A stretch of DNA of 64,000 nucleotides from JANMAT01 sp031359995 (GTDB lineage: Bacteria; Actinomycetota; Acidimicrobiia; Acidimicrobiales; Ilumatobacteraceae), in the NCBI GenBank assembly GCA_031359995.1, contig JANMAT010000052.1:14302-78301 (forward strand), written 5' to 3'. This document shows, in pieces, positions 34,948 to 43,439 of the stretch (positions are counted from its first letter, which is position 1; each line of letters begins with the position of its first letter). The notes below the pieces were generated by a model. That model saw only the letters and a list, made by a program, of their open reading frames with translations, did no database searches and was not told the DNA's origin. Both the position numbers and the translations under genes were made by a program.

Positions 34948-36351
34948 ATGTCCGTCTCCGATCTCGACCTCGGCAAGTACAAGCTCGGCTGGAGCGATGG
35001 CGACGAGTTCGCCTTCCGCCCCGAGAAGGGCCTGAACGCCGACGTCGTCGAGCAGATCTCGCGCTACAAGAGCGAGCCGGAGTGGATGCGCAACTTCCGG
35101 CTGCGCAGCCTGCGGATGTTTGATCGCAAGCCGATGGCCAAGTGGTTCGCCATCAACATGCCCGATCTGGACTTCCAGGACATCTACTACTACATCAAGC
35201 CCACCGAGGGCGGCGTGGTGGACGAGTGGGACGAGCTGCCCGACCGCATCAAGGCCACCTACGAGAAGCTCGGCATCCCCGAGGCCGAGCGCAAGTACTT
35301 GGCAGGCGTAACGTCACAATATGACTCCGAGGTCGTCTACCACAAGAACCGCGACGACCTGGCCAAGCAGGGCATCCTGTTCTGCGACATGGACACGGCG
35401 CTGCGGGAGTACCCCGAGCTCGTGCAGCAGTACTTCGGCTCGATCATCCCGCCCGGTGACAACAAGTTCGCCGCGCTCAACTCGTCGGTGTGGAGCGGTG
35501 GCTCGTTCATCTACGTGCCGCCGGGCGTGAACTGCGAGATGCCGCTGCAGGCGTACTTCCGCATCAACTCCGAGAACGCCGGCCAGTTCGAACGCACGCT
35601 GATCATCGCCGACGAGGGCTCGCAGGTGCACTACATCGAGGGCTGCTCGGCCCCGGTGTACACCAAGGACGCGCTGCACTCGGCCGTGGTCGAGATCGTG
35701 GTGAAGCCCAGCGCCCGCGTCACCTACACGACCATCCAGAACTGGTCGCCGAACGTCTACAACCTCGTCACCAAGCGGGCGCGGGTCGAGGCCGAAGGCC
35801 ACATGGAGTGGATCGACGGCAACATCGGCTCGAAGCTCACCATGAAGTACCCGAGCGTCTACCTGGTGGGCCCCAAGGCCACCGGCGAGGTGCTCTCGGT
35901 GGCCTACGCCGGCCCCGGCCAGCACCAGGACGCCGGCGCCAAGATGGTGCACGCCGCGCCCGAGACCACGTCGAAGATCGTGTCCAAGTCCATCTCGAAG
36001 GACGGCGGCATCACCACCTACCGCGGGCTCGTGCGGGTCGAGGAGGGCGCCTACGGCTGCAAGAGCCATGTGCAGTGCGACGCCCTGATCCTCGACGAGC
36101 AGTCCACGTCGCGGACCTTCCCCTACATGGAGGTCGGCGAGCAGGACGCCGAGATCGGCCACGAGGCCACCGTGTCGAAGGTGGCCGACGAGCAGCTCTT
36201 CTACCTGATGAGCCGCGGCCTCACGCAGGAGCAGGCCATGGGCCTGATCGTGAACGGCTTCATCGAGCCGATCACCCGCACGCTGCCCATGGAGTACGCC
36301 GTCGAGTGGAGCCGCCTCATCGAGCTCCAGATGGAAGGCAGCGTCGGCTGA
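34948..36351 (+). CDS. sufB: Fe-S scaffold subunit SufB
   Basis: The 467-residue SufB protein is full length for the family. Hallmarks include SPWSGGSFIYVPPGV-type sequence (here SSVWSGGSFIYVPPGVNC), EGCSAPVYTKDALHSAVVEI, MEWIDGNIGSKLTMKYP, and the C-terminal GRGL-like SRGLTQEQAMGLIVNGF followed by EPITRTLPMEYAVEW. The conserved Cys in EGCSAP and nearby residues take part in building the nascent cluster in the SufBC2D scaffold. GGAGG precedes ATG 34948. An Fe-S operator-like palindrome overlaps the likely promoter. Confidence 0.96.
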   Translation: MSVSDLDLGKYKLGWSDGDEFAFRPEKGLNADVVEQISRYKSEPEWMRNFRLRSLRMFDRKPMAKWFAINMPDLDFQDIYYYIKPTEGGVVDEWDELPDRIKATYEKLGIPEAERKYLAGVTSQYDSEVVYHKNRDDLAKQGILFCDMDTALREYPELVQQYFGSIIPPGDNKFAALNSSVWSGGSFIYVPPGVNCEMPLQAYFRINSENAGQFERTLIIADEGSQVHYIEGCSAPVYTKDALHSAVVEIVVKPSARVTYTTIQNWSPNVYNLVTKRARVEAEGHMEWIDGNIGSKLTMKYPSVYLVGPKATGEVLSVAYAGPGQHQDAGAKMVHAAPETTSKIVSKSISKDGGITTYRGLVRVEEGAYGCKSHVQCDALILDEQSTSRTFPYMEVGEQDAEIGHEATVSKVADEQLFYLMSRGLTQEQAMGLIVNGFIEPITRTLPMEYAVEWSRLIELQMEGSVG

Positions 36352-36393
36352 GCGGCCGATCGGCGGCCACTGGCATACCCTGTGCTCGTGGCC

Positions 36394-36729
36394 ATGCGCG
36401 AGGAGTGCAAGAACTTCGAGAGCCGGACGTACGGGAACGGCGAGACGGTCCGCAAGTGCGGACTCGAACTCGCGCCCGACGCGCCGTGGCGCTGCCCGGC
36501 CGACTGCTCGGGCTACGAGCTGCGCCTCATCGACGCCGCTTGGCAGTTCGGCACCCTGGTGCCCAAGGTGGCGCCGGCCGACCCGCCCGGGCTCGACGAC
36601 GGCACCGCCGCCGCCGTGCTCGACGAGGCCGAGGACTTCCTGAACTCGATCGGTGCCCAGGTGATGGCCGAGGTCGAGGCCCAGCGCAAGAAGGAAGCGA
36701 ACCGGCCCAAGAAGCGCAAGAAGCGCTGA
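36394..36729 (+). CDS. Small Cys-containing protein between sufB and sufD
   Basis: The 111-residue protein has four cysteines in a compact N-terminal region (EECKNFESRTYGNGETVRKCGLELAPDAPWRCPADCSGYE). The arrangement C-x15-C-x11-C-x3-C could hold zinc or an iron-sulfur cluster. The C-terminal part is helical and ends in a Lys-rich tail (KKEANRPKKRKKR). It sits inside the suf cluster on the same strand, with a TACCCT -10-like sequence near 36376, so it may have its own leaderless promoter. I do not recognise a named family; an iron-sulfur accessory role is inferred from position. Confidence 0.65.
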   Translation: MREECKNFESRTYGNGETVRKCGLELAPDAPWRCPADCSGYELRLIDAAWQFGTLVPKVAPADPPGLDDGTAAAVLDEAEDFLNSIGAQVMAEVEAQRKKEANRPKKRKKR

Positions 36730-36741
36730 GGGGTGTGTCCG

Positions 36742-36758
36742 ACGAGCGTCACGCTCGT
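36742..36758 (+). terminator. Short hairpin before sufD promoter
   Basis: ACGAGCG-TCA-CGCTCGT forms a 7-bp perfect stem with a triloop just after the small Cys protein gene. It could end the sufB transcript or attenuate read-through to sufD. There is no T-tract. Confidence 0.45.
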
Positions 36759-36764
36759 GTGGGT

Positions 36765-36790
36765 ATTTGCACTACGCGGATGGTAGAAAT
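36765..36790. promoter_or_regulatory. 26-bp suf operator, copy 2 (sufD)
   Basis: ATTTGCACTA-CGCGGA-TGGTAGAAAT matches the suf palindrome. It ends six bases before the sufD start codon and so would cover the promoter of a leaderless message. Confidence 0.7.
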
Positions 36791-36796
36791 TACGTC

Positions 36797-37969
36797 GTGC
36801 CTGCTGTGCTGTCCGACGTTCTCGCCGAGGTGTCCCGCGCCCTCGCGGGGCCCGATTCGCTGCGCTCGTTGCGCCTCGCCGCCGCCGGTCGCGCCGCGGC
36901 GGCCGACCTCCCCACCGCCGAGGAGGAGATCTGGCGCTACAGCCGGATCGGCCAGCTCGACCTGGCCCGGTTCGCCCCGGGGCGGCCCGGCGCCCTCGAC
37001 AGCGTGGCGGTGAGCGGCCCGCGTCAGTTGCTGGTGGACGCCACCGAGGCCGACGTCGAGCTGCTCGGGTCGGTGGCCGTGGCCGCCGACCTGTTCACCG
37101 ACCTGAACTCGGCCACCAGCCGGCCGATGGTCGTGCGGGTACCGGCGGGCCAGACGTTCACCGAGCCCCTGGTGCTGCGCCACGAGGTGCGCGCCGACGG
37201 CGTGCTGGTGTGCCCCCGCCTTTTCGTGGAGGCCGGACCCGACAGCGAGATCACCATCGTGGAGCGCTTCGTGGGCGACCACGACGCGCTGGTCAGCGCC
37301 GTGGTCGAGCTGCGGGCCCACCCGGCGGCGCGCCTGCGCTACCTGGCCGTGAACGAGCTGGGCCGCCAGGCGTGGCTGGTGGCCCACCAGGCCGGCACGG
37401 CCGATCGAGACGCCACGCTCACGCTGGCCACCGTGGCCTTCGGTGGCGACTACGCCCGCACCCGCACCGAGTGCCGCCTGGTGGGCCAGGGCGCCCACGC
37501 CGACCAGCTCGGTGTCAGCTTCGGCGAAGGTAGCCAGATGCACGACCTGCGCGTGCTGCAGGAGCACGTGGCGCCCCGCACGACCTCGAACCTGTTGTTC
37601 AAGGGGGCGGTGCAGGACTCGTCGCGCAGCGTGTACACGGGCCTCATCAAGATCGGCCCGGATGCCCGCGGCGCCAACGCCTTCCAGACGAACCGCAACC
37701 TGAAGCTCTCCGAGCACGCGTGGGCCGAGAGCGTGCCCAACCTCGACATCGAGACCAACGACGTGCGCTGCTCGCACGCCTCCACGGTGGGCCCGGTCGA
37801 TCCCGACCAGCGCTTCTACCTCGAGAGCCGCGGCGTGCCGCCGCACGTGGCCGACCGGCTCATCGTGCTGGGCTTCTTCGACGAGGTGCTGGCCCGCCTG
37901 CCCGACCCGTCCCTCGGCGAGGAGCTCCACGCCGCGGTGGCGGCCAAGCTCGATCGGCAGGCGTCGTGA
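36797..37969 (+). CDS. sufD: Fe-S scaffold subunit SufD
   Basis: The 390-residue SufD forms the scaffold with SufB and SufC. Family features are the N-terminal helix ending EEEIWRYSRI, the beta-helix region (VVRVPAGQTFTEPLVLRHE, GDYARTRTECRLVGQG) and the C-terminal EIRCSHAST-like segment (NDVRCSHASTVGPVDPDQRFYLESRG) with the key Cys-Ser-His. GTG 36797 is chosen over the upstream in-frame ATG at 36767, because that ATG lies inside the operator. The stop overlaps the Rieske gene as GTGA. Confidence 0.95.
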   Translation: MPAVLSDVLAEVSRALAGPDSLRSLRLAAAGRAAAADLPTAEEEIWRYSRIGQLDLARFAPGRPGALDSVAVSGPRQLLVDATEADVELLGSVAVAADLFTDLNSATSRPMVVRVPAGQTFTEPLVLRHEVRADGVLVCPRLFVEAGPDSEITIVERFVGDHDALVSAVVELRAHPAARLRYLAVNELGRQAWLVAHQAGTADRDATLTLATVAFGGDYARTRTECRLVGQGAHADQLGVSFGEGSQMHDLRVLQEHVAPRTTSNLLFKGAVQDSSRSVYTGLIKIGPDARGANAFQTNRNLKLSEHAWAESVPNLDIETNDVRCSHASTVGPVDPDQRFYLESRGVPPHVADRLIVLGFFDEVLARLPDPSLGEELHAAVAAKLDRQAS

Positions 37970-38289
37970 GCGACCACGAACTCGGCGCGCTGGCCGCCAT
38001 CGACGACGGCACGGCCCGCAAGTTCACGGTCGCCGGCCGGGCCATCGCCGTCGTGCGCATCGGCGAGCGCGCCTACGCCATCGGCGACACGTGCAGCCAT
38101 GCCGATGTGTCGCTGTCGGAGGGCGAGGTCGACGTGGAGGCGTGCGAGATCGAGTGCTGGAAGCACGGCAGCTCCTTCTCGTTGGCGACCGGCGAACCCA
38201 TGACCCTGCCGGCCACGCGACCGGTGCCCGTGTACGAGGTGCGCGTCGTGGACGGCCAGCTCGTGTTGACGGTGGAGAACGACCAATGA
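37966..38289 (+). CDS. Rieske-type [2Fe-2S] ferredoxin of the suf operon
   Basis: The 107-residue single-domain Rieske protein has the cluster motifs CSHADVSLSEG and CWKHGSSF (C-x-H and C-x2-H). A Rieske gene between sufD and sufC is common in actinobacterial suf operons and might pass electrons in cluster assembly. It is coupled at both ends: GTGA overlap with sufD and ATGA overlap with sufC. Confidence 0.9.
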   Translation: MSDHELGALAAIDDGTARKFTVAGRAIAVVRIGERAYAIGDTCSHADVSLSEGEVDVEACEIECWKHGSSFSLATGEPMTLPATRPVPVYEVRVVDGQLVLTVENDQ

Positions 38290-39083
38290 CGACGACGTTG
38301 CAGATCCAGGGCCTCCGGGCCGACGTGGCCGGGCGCGAGATCCTGCGCGGCATCGACCTCACGGTGAGCTCGGGCGAGGTGCACGCGGTCATGGGGCCCA
38401 ACGGCGCCGGCAAGTCGACCCTGTCGGCGGTGCTCCTGGGCAAGGCCGGCTACACGGTGACCGGTGGCTCGGTGACCCTCGACGGCACCGACCTGCTCGG
38501 CCTGGCCACGTGGGAGCGCGCCGTCGCCGGCGTGCACCTGGTGATGCAGTACCCGACCGAGGTGCCCGGCGTAGCCCTCGACGACGTGCTGGCCGCCGCG
38601 CTGTCGGCGCGCGGTGGCGACGAGGCCGAGCTCGGCGCCCGCATGCGGGCCGAGGCGGTGCGCATCGGCTTCTCCGAGCAGCTCCTGCACCGTCCACTCA
38701 ACGTCGACCTGTCGGGCGGCGAGAAGAAGCGCAACGAGACGCTGCAGCTCGGCGTGCTCCAGCCCCGCATCGCCATCCTGGACGAGCTCGACTCGGGGCT
38801 CGACATCGACGCGCTGCGCGCCTGTGCGCGCCGCGTGGCCGACGCCGTACGCGAGACGAACCTCGGCGTGGTCGCCATCACGCACTACCACCGTCTGCTC
38901 CAGGAGCTGCGGCCCGATCACGTGCACGTGCTCGTGAAGGGCCGCATCGTGGCCTCCGGTGGCCCCGAGCTGGCCGAGCAGCTCGAGCGTGACGGCTATG
39001 CCGCCTTCGGCGACGTCGACGAGACCGAGCCGGCGGCCAAGGCGACGGCGGCGGCCGATCCGTTCGCCGATCCCTTCGCCTGA
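38286..39083 (+). CDS. sufC: SufC ATPase, first paralogue
   Basis: The 265-residue ABC ATPase has Walker A GPNGAGKST, the SufC-type signature LSGGEKKRNETLQLG, Walker B AILDELDSGLDID, and the His switch in THYHRLLQ. The Q-loop reads VMQYPTEVPGV. It ends in an Ala/Asp-rich tail of about 20 residues not found in the second paralogue. The second SufC at 53738 has an Asp-to-Thr variation (DETDSG) and different helical-domain sequence. Which paralogue partners with SufBD is uncertain, but this one is in the same operon. Confidence 0.93.
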   Translation: MTTTLQIQGLRADVAGREILRGIDLTVSSGEVHAVMGPNGAGKSTLSAVLLGKAGYTVTGGSVTLDGTDLLGLATWERAVAGVHLVMQYPTEVPGVALDDVLAAALSARGGDEAELGARMRAEAVRIGFSEQLLHRPLNVDLSGGEKKRNETLQLGVLQPRIAILDELDSGLDIDALRACARRVADAVRETNLGVVAITHYHRLLQELRPDHVHVLVKGRIVASGGPELAEQLERDGYAAFGDVDETEPAAKATAAADPFADPFA

Positions 39084-39099
39084 ACCGACCGGGCCCGGG

Positions 39100-39456
39100 T
39101 CAGGCGGGCTGGGCGGCGCGGTCCTCGCCGGCGTCGTGCCCCGAGGTGAGGAAGTCGAGCAGCCCGCCGATGGTGCGGTGCGCTTCCACCGGGTGGCGCA
39201 GCGGGTGCTGGTCGTTGATCTCGTACTGGTTGCGGCGCCCGACCCGGGCCCGTGTGAGGTAGCCGGCCGCCACGAGGTCGGCGACGATGCTCTGGGCCGC
39301 CCGCTCGGTGATGCCGACGCGGTCGGCCACGTCGCGCAGCCGCATCGAGCGGTCGTTGGCGATGCAGACCAGCACGTGCGCGTGGTTGGTCAGGAACGTC
39401 CAGGGGCCCCGCCCGCTGGGGCTGTCCGGGTTGGCGGTGTCTCGTGGGTCAGCCAT
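39100..39456 (-). CDS. Winged-helix (MarR/ArsR-like) regulator
   Basis: This 118-residue protein has one winged-helix domain: FLTNHAHVLVCIANDRSMRLRDVADRVGITERAAQSIVADLVAAGYLTRARVGRRNQYEI. It has a single cysteine (about residue 32), so the three-Cys cluster site of SufR is not present. It is convergent with sufC, 16 bp away, and may or may not control the suf genes. The suf-type palindrome was not found in its upstream region. Confidence 0.8.
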   Translation of the reverse strand: MADPRDTANPDSPSGRGPWTFLTNHAHVLVCIANDRSMRLRDVADRVGITERAAQSIVADLVAAGYLTRARVGRRNQYEINDQHPLRHPVEAHRTIGGLLDFLTSGHDAGEDRAAQPA

Positions 39457-39639
39457 CAGCCTTCACAGTCGGTCGATCGTAAGCCATACGGTTCCACTTG
39501 GAGGGATGTCGCCGCAAACAGACACATACCGTGCCTCACTTCGATGGGTGCTGGCGCGGATGCTCGTCGTAGCGGACTGGCAGCGTTTGCCGCCAGTGGG
39601 AGCTGGCTCTCGCCGGTGCGGCGCTGCTAGAGAGCCCCC

Positions 39640-40890
39640 ATGACGACCGTGGCCGTGCCCGCTCGGCGGGTGTTCCCGGGGTGGATCGTGGTGGGGGCCA
39701 CGTTCATCCTGCTCCTGGTCTCCTCCGGGTTGGGCTTCTACGGCCTGGCCATCTACCTGCGGGCCCTCGTGGACGAGCGGGGGTTCTCGACCACATCGGT
39801 GTCGCTGGCCACGTCGCTGTTCTTCATCACCGGCGGGGTGGCCGGGCGGTTCCTCGCCCGTTTCATCGCCCGCCACGACCCCCGTCCGATCGTGGTGGGC
39901 GGCGCGCTCGTGGCCGGCGTGGGCATGCTCGGCCTCGGTCGGGTCCACGCGCTGTGGCAGCTGTACCCGGTCTACGTGGTGCTGGCCGTCGGTTGGGCCG
40001 CCACCGGGCTGGTGCCGGCCACCACGTTGGTCACGCGCTGGTTCCACCGCCGGCGATCGCTGGCGCTGTCGATCTCCTCGACCGGGCTCAGCGTCGGCGG
40101 CCTCACGCTCACCAAGCTGGCGGCGAGCCGCATCGACAGGCACGGCCTGGCCGCCACGACGCCGCTGATCGCGTTGGTCTGGGTGGTGGTGGTGATCGCC
40201 ATCGCCTGGTTCCTGTGGCCCACGCCCGCATCGCGGGGTGTGGCCCCCGACGGCGACGCTGTGTCGAGCCTGACCATTGCCGCCGCGGGTCAGGGCGCCT
40301 CCTACGAGCAGGCGCGGCACTCGCGCTTCTTCATCGCCTTCACGCTGGGCTACGTGGCGATCATGGCCGCCCAGGTCGGTGGCATCGCTCAGCTGGCCAA
40401 GCTCGGCCAGGAGCGGGCCGACAAGCCTGCCGGCGCGCTGGCCGTGTCGGTGCTGGCGCTGGCCAGCGTGTGCGCCCGGCTGCTGGCCGGCGTGATCGCC
40501 CCCAAGTTGCCGTTGGGCACGTTCACCGCCGCGCTGTGCGCCGCGCAGGGTGTGGCCCTCATCGGCCTGGCCCACGCCCACGGCAAGCCGGCGTTGCTGG
40601 CGTGGACCGTGCTGTTCGGCGCCACGGTGGGCAACCTGCTCATGCTGCAGCCGTTGATCATCGCCGAGACGTTCGGCGTGCGCGAGTACGCCCGCCTGTA
40701 CTCGGTGAACCAGCTCGTGGTGTCCATCGGCGTGGCCGCGGGCCCGTTCCTGACCGGGTGGTTGCGCGATCAGTCGGGCTACGAGCTGTCGTACTGGGTG
40801 GCCGGTGTGCTGTCATTCACCGGCGCCGTCGCACTGGTGGCGGCGGGCGGTGTGGCCCACACGCAGAAGGCCCTTGGAGTGACGGCATGA
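39640..40890 (+). CDS. Major facilitator superfamily transporter
   Basis: The 416-residue MFS protein has about 12 membrane segments. The loop RFIARHDPRPIVVGG stands for the MFS motif A region between TM2 and TM3, and there is a long central loop after TM6. The sequence GWIVVGATFILLLVSSGLGFYGLAIYLRAL resembles the oxalate/formate antiporter-like group. The substrate is unknown. It overlaps the ybaK-like gene by 4 bp (ATGA). Confidence 0.88.
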   Translation: MTTVAVPARRVFPGWIVVGATFILLLVSSGLGFYGLAIYLRALVDERGFSTTSVSLATSLFFITGGVAGRFLARFIARHDPRPIVVGGALVAGVGMLGLGRVHALWQLYPVYVVLAVGWAATGLVPATTLVTRWFHRRRSLALSISSTGLSVGGLTLTKLAASRIDRHGLAATTPLIALVWVVVVIAIAWFLWPTPASRGVAPDGDAVSSLTIAAAGQGASYEQARHSRFFIAFTLGYVAIMAAQVGGIAQLAKLGQERADKPAGALAVSVLALASVCARLLAGVIAPKLPLGTFTAALCAAQGVALIGLAHAHGKPALLAWTVLFGATVGNLLMLQPLIIAETFGVREYARLYSVNQLVVSIGVAAGPFLTGWLRDQSGYELSYWVAGVLSFTGAVALVAAGGVAHTQKALGVTA

Positions 40891-41363
40891 GTGATGTGCA
40901 CCCGAACGTGACGCGCGTGGTCGAGGCAGGTCGGGCCCGCGGGCTCACCATCGAACCGGTGCGCTTCCCCGAGGGCACCAAGACGGCCGTCGATGCCGCC
41001 GCCGCCATCGGCGTGGTGGTGGGTCAGATCGTGAAGAGCCTCATCTTCGCGGTGGACGGCGAGGTCGTGCTGTCGTACGTGAGCGGGGCCAACCAGCTCG
41101 ACGAGAAGAAGCTCGCAGCCGCCGCCGGCGGGCTGAAGTGCGGCCGGGTCGACGCCGACACCGTGCGCTCGGTGACGGGGTTCCCGATCGGCGGCGTGCC
41201 GCCGTTCGGGCACGCCACGCACCTGCGCGTGTTCATCGACCCCGACCTGCTGCAGTACGACGAGGTGTGGGCCGCGGCGGGCACGTGGAACGATGTGTTC
41301 GCAATAGACCCGAAGGTGCTCGCGGATGTGTGCGGCGGAGTGGTCACCGAGCTTCGGAGGTAA
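40887..41363 (+). CDS. YbaK/EbsC-type aminoacyl-tRNA deacylase
   Basis: The 158-residue product is a full-length YbaK/ProX-like editing protein. It shows TAVDAAAAIGVVVGQIVKSLIF, the conserved Lys in the KSL segment, and SGANQLDEKKLA. The C-terminal family pattern is GGVPPFGHATHLRVFIDPDLL followed by VWAAAGTWNDVF. Family members clear mischarged tRNAs such as Cys-tRNA(Pro). The 3' end of this gene is the source-like sequence of four further copies downstream, and it forms the left border of the island. It is coupled to the MFS gene. Confidence 0.9.
   Translation: MSDVHPNVTRVVEAGRARGLTIEPVRFPEGTKTAVDAAAAIGVVVGQIVKSLIFAVDGEVVLSYVSGANQLDEKKLAAAAGGLKCGRVDADTVRSVTGFPIGGVPPFGHATHLRVFIDPDLLQYDEVWAAAGTWNDVFAIDPKVLADVCGGVVTELRR
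41190..41270. repeat. ybaK-tail repeat, copy A (inside intact gene)
   Basis: This part of the intact ybaK-like gene is repeated at 49153-49233 with one mismatch in 81 bp. More diverged copies lie at 43440, 46868 and 48341. It forms the left boundary of the repeat-delimited island. Confidence 0.85.
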
Positions 41364-41503
41364 CTCGGCGTAGTGGCCGACCATGGCACGACGCGACACG
41401 TCGCAGTGCTGTGGGGCGGCAGCAGGCCGGTCTCATCGGCAACGCCGTTCTCGGGAGTCGCGCCAAGCGACCCGCAGAAGTGCCTTCGCGGGTCACGAAG
41501 CCA

Positions 41504-41931
41504 TCATCGGCGTGTCCATTCGTGGCGGAGCAGGCCGTACATGACGCTGTCTCGGTACTCGCCGTCTCGGAAGTACATGCCTCGAAGCACGCCTTCGCGC
41601 TGGAAGCCGACGCGTTCGAGGGCGCGTTGCTCGGCGATGTTGCCGGCCTCGGTCCCGCCTGCAGACGGTGCACTGGGGACGTGGCGAAGAGGTACTCGAC
41701 GAGCTGACGTTGGGCTTCGGTGCCGACGCCGTGACCTCGATGCGCGGGCGGCAGCCAGATGCCGATCTCGATGGTGCCGGTCTTCCCGACCGGACGCCAG
41801 TCGACGTCCCCTGCACAATCGCCGCCGACGGCACGGCGGACGGTCGTGGTGTGAACGCGGCCGGCCTCGACGAACGCCTCAGTCGCCGGGATCACCGGAG
41901 CCTGCGCTGGGGACGACGCGTGAGGCCGCAT
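41504..41931 (-). pseudogene. RimJ/RimL-like acetyltransferase, frameshifted
   Basis: The first frame carries the acetyl-CoA pattern of a GNAT protein (IEIGIWLPPAHRGHGVGTEAQRQLVEYLF) and then loses sense. A second frame continues with EAGNIAEQRALERVGFQREGVLRG and YRDSVMYGLLRHEW to the stop at 41504. The frame change lies near 41665, after HRLQAG. The N-terminal third of the family is also missing. So the gene is broken and truncated, on the minus strand immediately after the ybaK-like gene. Confidence 0.75.
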
Positions 41932-42131
41932 CGACCAGGCGGACTGCCTGGTTGACCGCTGTTTCGGCGTCCTTGATGACCATCGACAAGGACTGGTACT
42001 GCGATTTCGTTTTCGGTTTCAGCAGCCGGTCAAGCGTCGTAGCGAGATCGGCTCCGATCTTTCCGGCCTTGCGGAGTTCATCTTTGGCGTTGATGCCAGC
42101 GATGACCGCGTGCGGCCTCGAGCAGCGTCAT
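41879..42131 (-). pseudogene. HEPN-domain toxin remnant, frameshifted
   Basis: ATG 42131 (abutting the antitoxin stop) gives MTLLEAAR and then hits a stop. In the next frame HEPN-like sequence follows: HAVIAGINAKDELRKAGKIGADLATTLDRLL, KTKSQYQ and AVNQAVRLVDAA. The frame break lies at about 42100, and part of the expected central region is missing. It would be the toxin partner of the MNT protein. It overlaps the acetyltransferase remnant at its 3' end. Confidence 0.6.
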
Positions 42132-42742
42132 CCGGGGACCGTCCCGAGAAGAGCGTCGAGGCCGACGCCCGTGAAGGTGATGCCATCGCGAGTCAGCGAC
42201 ACGATCAGTGGGTCATTGCTGCGCTGTAGTTCGGCGAGTTCGCTGGGCGAGTACTCGAGTACTTCGCACGGTGTGCCACACCAACGGCTGACGCGCTCCG
42301 ACAGGTTCGCGACGTCTGCTGCCCAGCGAGTGTCATCAAACGCGACTGCTGCCGGACGGACCACCAGAAGATCGATGTCACTGTGCCGTGATTCCTGCCG
42401 CCGGGCAGCGGAGCCGAACAGGACCACGGAGAGCGGCGGCGCATCCCACTGGGCGACATCCTGCGCAACCCGGCGTTGCAGCTCGTCACGGGCGCCCAGG
42501 AGGGACTCGAGCGCTCGGTAGGCGAGATGGTCGCGGTTGATCTCGTAGCCACCGGGAACCTTCACGACAAGCCCCGCCCGTCCAAGCTCGATGAGCAGAC
42601 GACTCGTGGTCGACTGGCTCACGGTCCCCGTCAGCGCCGCAATCGTTCGGCCGGTGAGGGGCTGACCGGTGCGCTCGAGAACCGTCAAGATCATGGCCTT
42701 GTCGGGCGAGATGAGGTCTTCCAGCGGTCGGCTCAAGATCAT
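42128..42742 (-). CDS. MNT-type nucleotidyltransferase antitoxin with HTH
   Basis: The 204-residue protein has an N-terminal winged-helix part (SPDKAMILTVLERTGQPLTGRTIAALTGTVSQSTTSRLL) and a C-terminal minimal nucleotidyltransferase with GSAARRQESRHSDIDLLVV, that is GS and DxD. In MNT/HEPN systems this protein neutralises the HEPN toxin, sometimes by adenylylating it. Here the HEPN gene downstream is broken, so the antitoxin is orphaned. The start ATG 42742 has GGAGG 8-12 bp upstream and two tandem palindromes beyond a TAGAAT -10 box. Confidence 0.85.
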   Translation of the reverse strand: MILSRPLEDLISPDKAMILTVLERTGQPLTGRTIAALTGTVSQSTTSRLLIELGRAGLVVKVPGGYEINRDHLAYRALESLLGARDELQRRVAQDVAQWDAPPLSVVLFGSAARRQESRHSDIDLLVVRPAAVAFDDTRWAADVANLSERVSRWCGTPCEVLEYSPSELAELQRSNDPLIVSLTRDGITFTGVGLDALLGTVPG

Positions 42743-42770
42743 GGCGCGCCTCCAACGGCGATTCTACTCT

Positions 42771-42804
42771 GCATCACGTGATTCACAGCAGCATCATCTG
42801 ATGC
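42771..42804. promoter_or_regulatory. Two 14-bp palindromes upstream of MNT gene
   Basis: GCATCACGTGATTC (42771) and GCATCATCTGATGC (42791) start 20 bp apart, about two helical turns. The second is a perfect dyad. They lie over the likely -35 region of the MNT gene and fit autoregulation by its winged-helix domain. Confidence 0.65.
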
Positions 42805-42968
42805 AAGTGTGAGTCACTGTCGGGGTCGTGGGCTGAGCGAGACCATCCCTGCGGCGTTCGGGGTAGCGCCTGCAAGGCGATGTGAGAAGGCCCGGGTGAT
42901 CGGCGGTCGGATCGTCGCGATGTTCGTCGATCCTTGCGATTGCCGGCCGAGGGCGGTTCAATGGGTCC

Positions 42969-43196
42969 ATGGCCGGCCCCGGCGACGCCGTCGAACTGAC
43001 AGCAGTTCTCTGGGCTGCGCCCGAGGGTGGGTTCAGCGCGTTGAACCCTGAGACGGGCACCACCTCGGAAGGTGAAACGCAGGAGGAGGCCGTGAGCAAT
43101 CTGGCGGAAGCCACTGCTCTGTACCTCGAGGAGTTCCCTTTGCCGCGTGGTGAGCGGCCTGTCGTCACGACGTTCCACATCGCCGACGTTGCCTGA
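42969..43196 (+). CDS. HicB-type antitoxin
   Basis: The 75-residue protein has the HicB fold pattern: LTAVLWAAPEGGFSALNPETGTTSEGETQEEAVSNLAEATALYLEEF. It ends in a short tail (RPVVTTFHIADVA) without a separate DNA-binding domain. Its stop overlaps the HicA gene by 8 bp. The order here is hicB then hicA, the reverse of the classic E. coli locus. Confidence 0.85.
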   Translation: MAGPGDAVELTAVLWAAPEGGFSALNPETGTTSEGETQEEAVSNLAEATALYLEEFPLPRGERPVVTTFHIADVA

Positions 43197-43410
43197 ACTC
43201 CCTCACGTCTCTGGGACTGAGGCCGTCCGTGCGCGGGAGCACCTTGGCTTCGTCGTCGCCCGCCAACGTGGCAGCCATGTGATGCTGCGCCGTGGCTCCG
43301 TCGGTTGCGTGGTACCGCTCCATCGGGAGATCAAGCGCGGAACACTGGGCGGGATCCTGCGGCAAGCGGGCATCGACGGGGACACGTTCATCGCTGCGCT
43401 CGGCCGCTGA
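43189..43410 (+). CDS. HicA-type mRNA interferase toxin
   Basis: The 73-residue HicA starts most likely at TTG 43189, within the end of hicB, giving LPELPHVSGTEAVRAREHLGFVVARQRGSHVMLRR. The double-stranded-RNA-binding-like fold and the catalytic His in GSHVML are present, followed by the typical ILRQAGIDGDTFIAAL. A longer frame back to 43147 has no HicA similarity. The pair looks intact and is followed 29 bp later by the second ybaK-tail repeat. Confidence 0.83.
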   Translation: MPELPHVSGTEAVRAREHLGFVVARQRGSHVMLRRGSVGCVVPLHREIKRGTLGGILRQAGIDGDTFIAALGR

Positions 43411-43439
43411 CATCGCGAGGTTCAGATGCCAACGTTGGG

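Noticed and set aside
39100..39456. Calling the winged-helix gene sufR
   Set aside because: It has only one cysteine and no suf-type palindrome in its own upstream region, so proximity alone does not justify the name.
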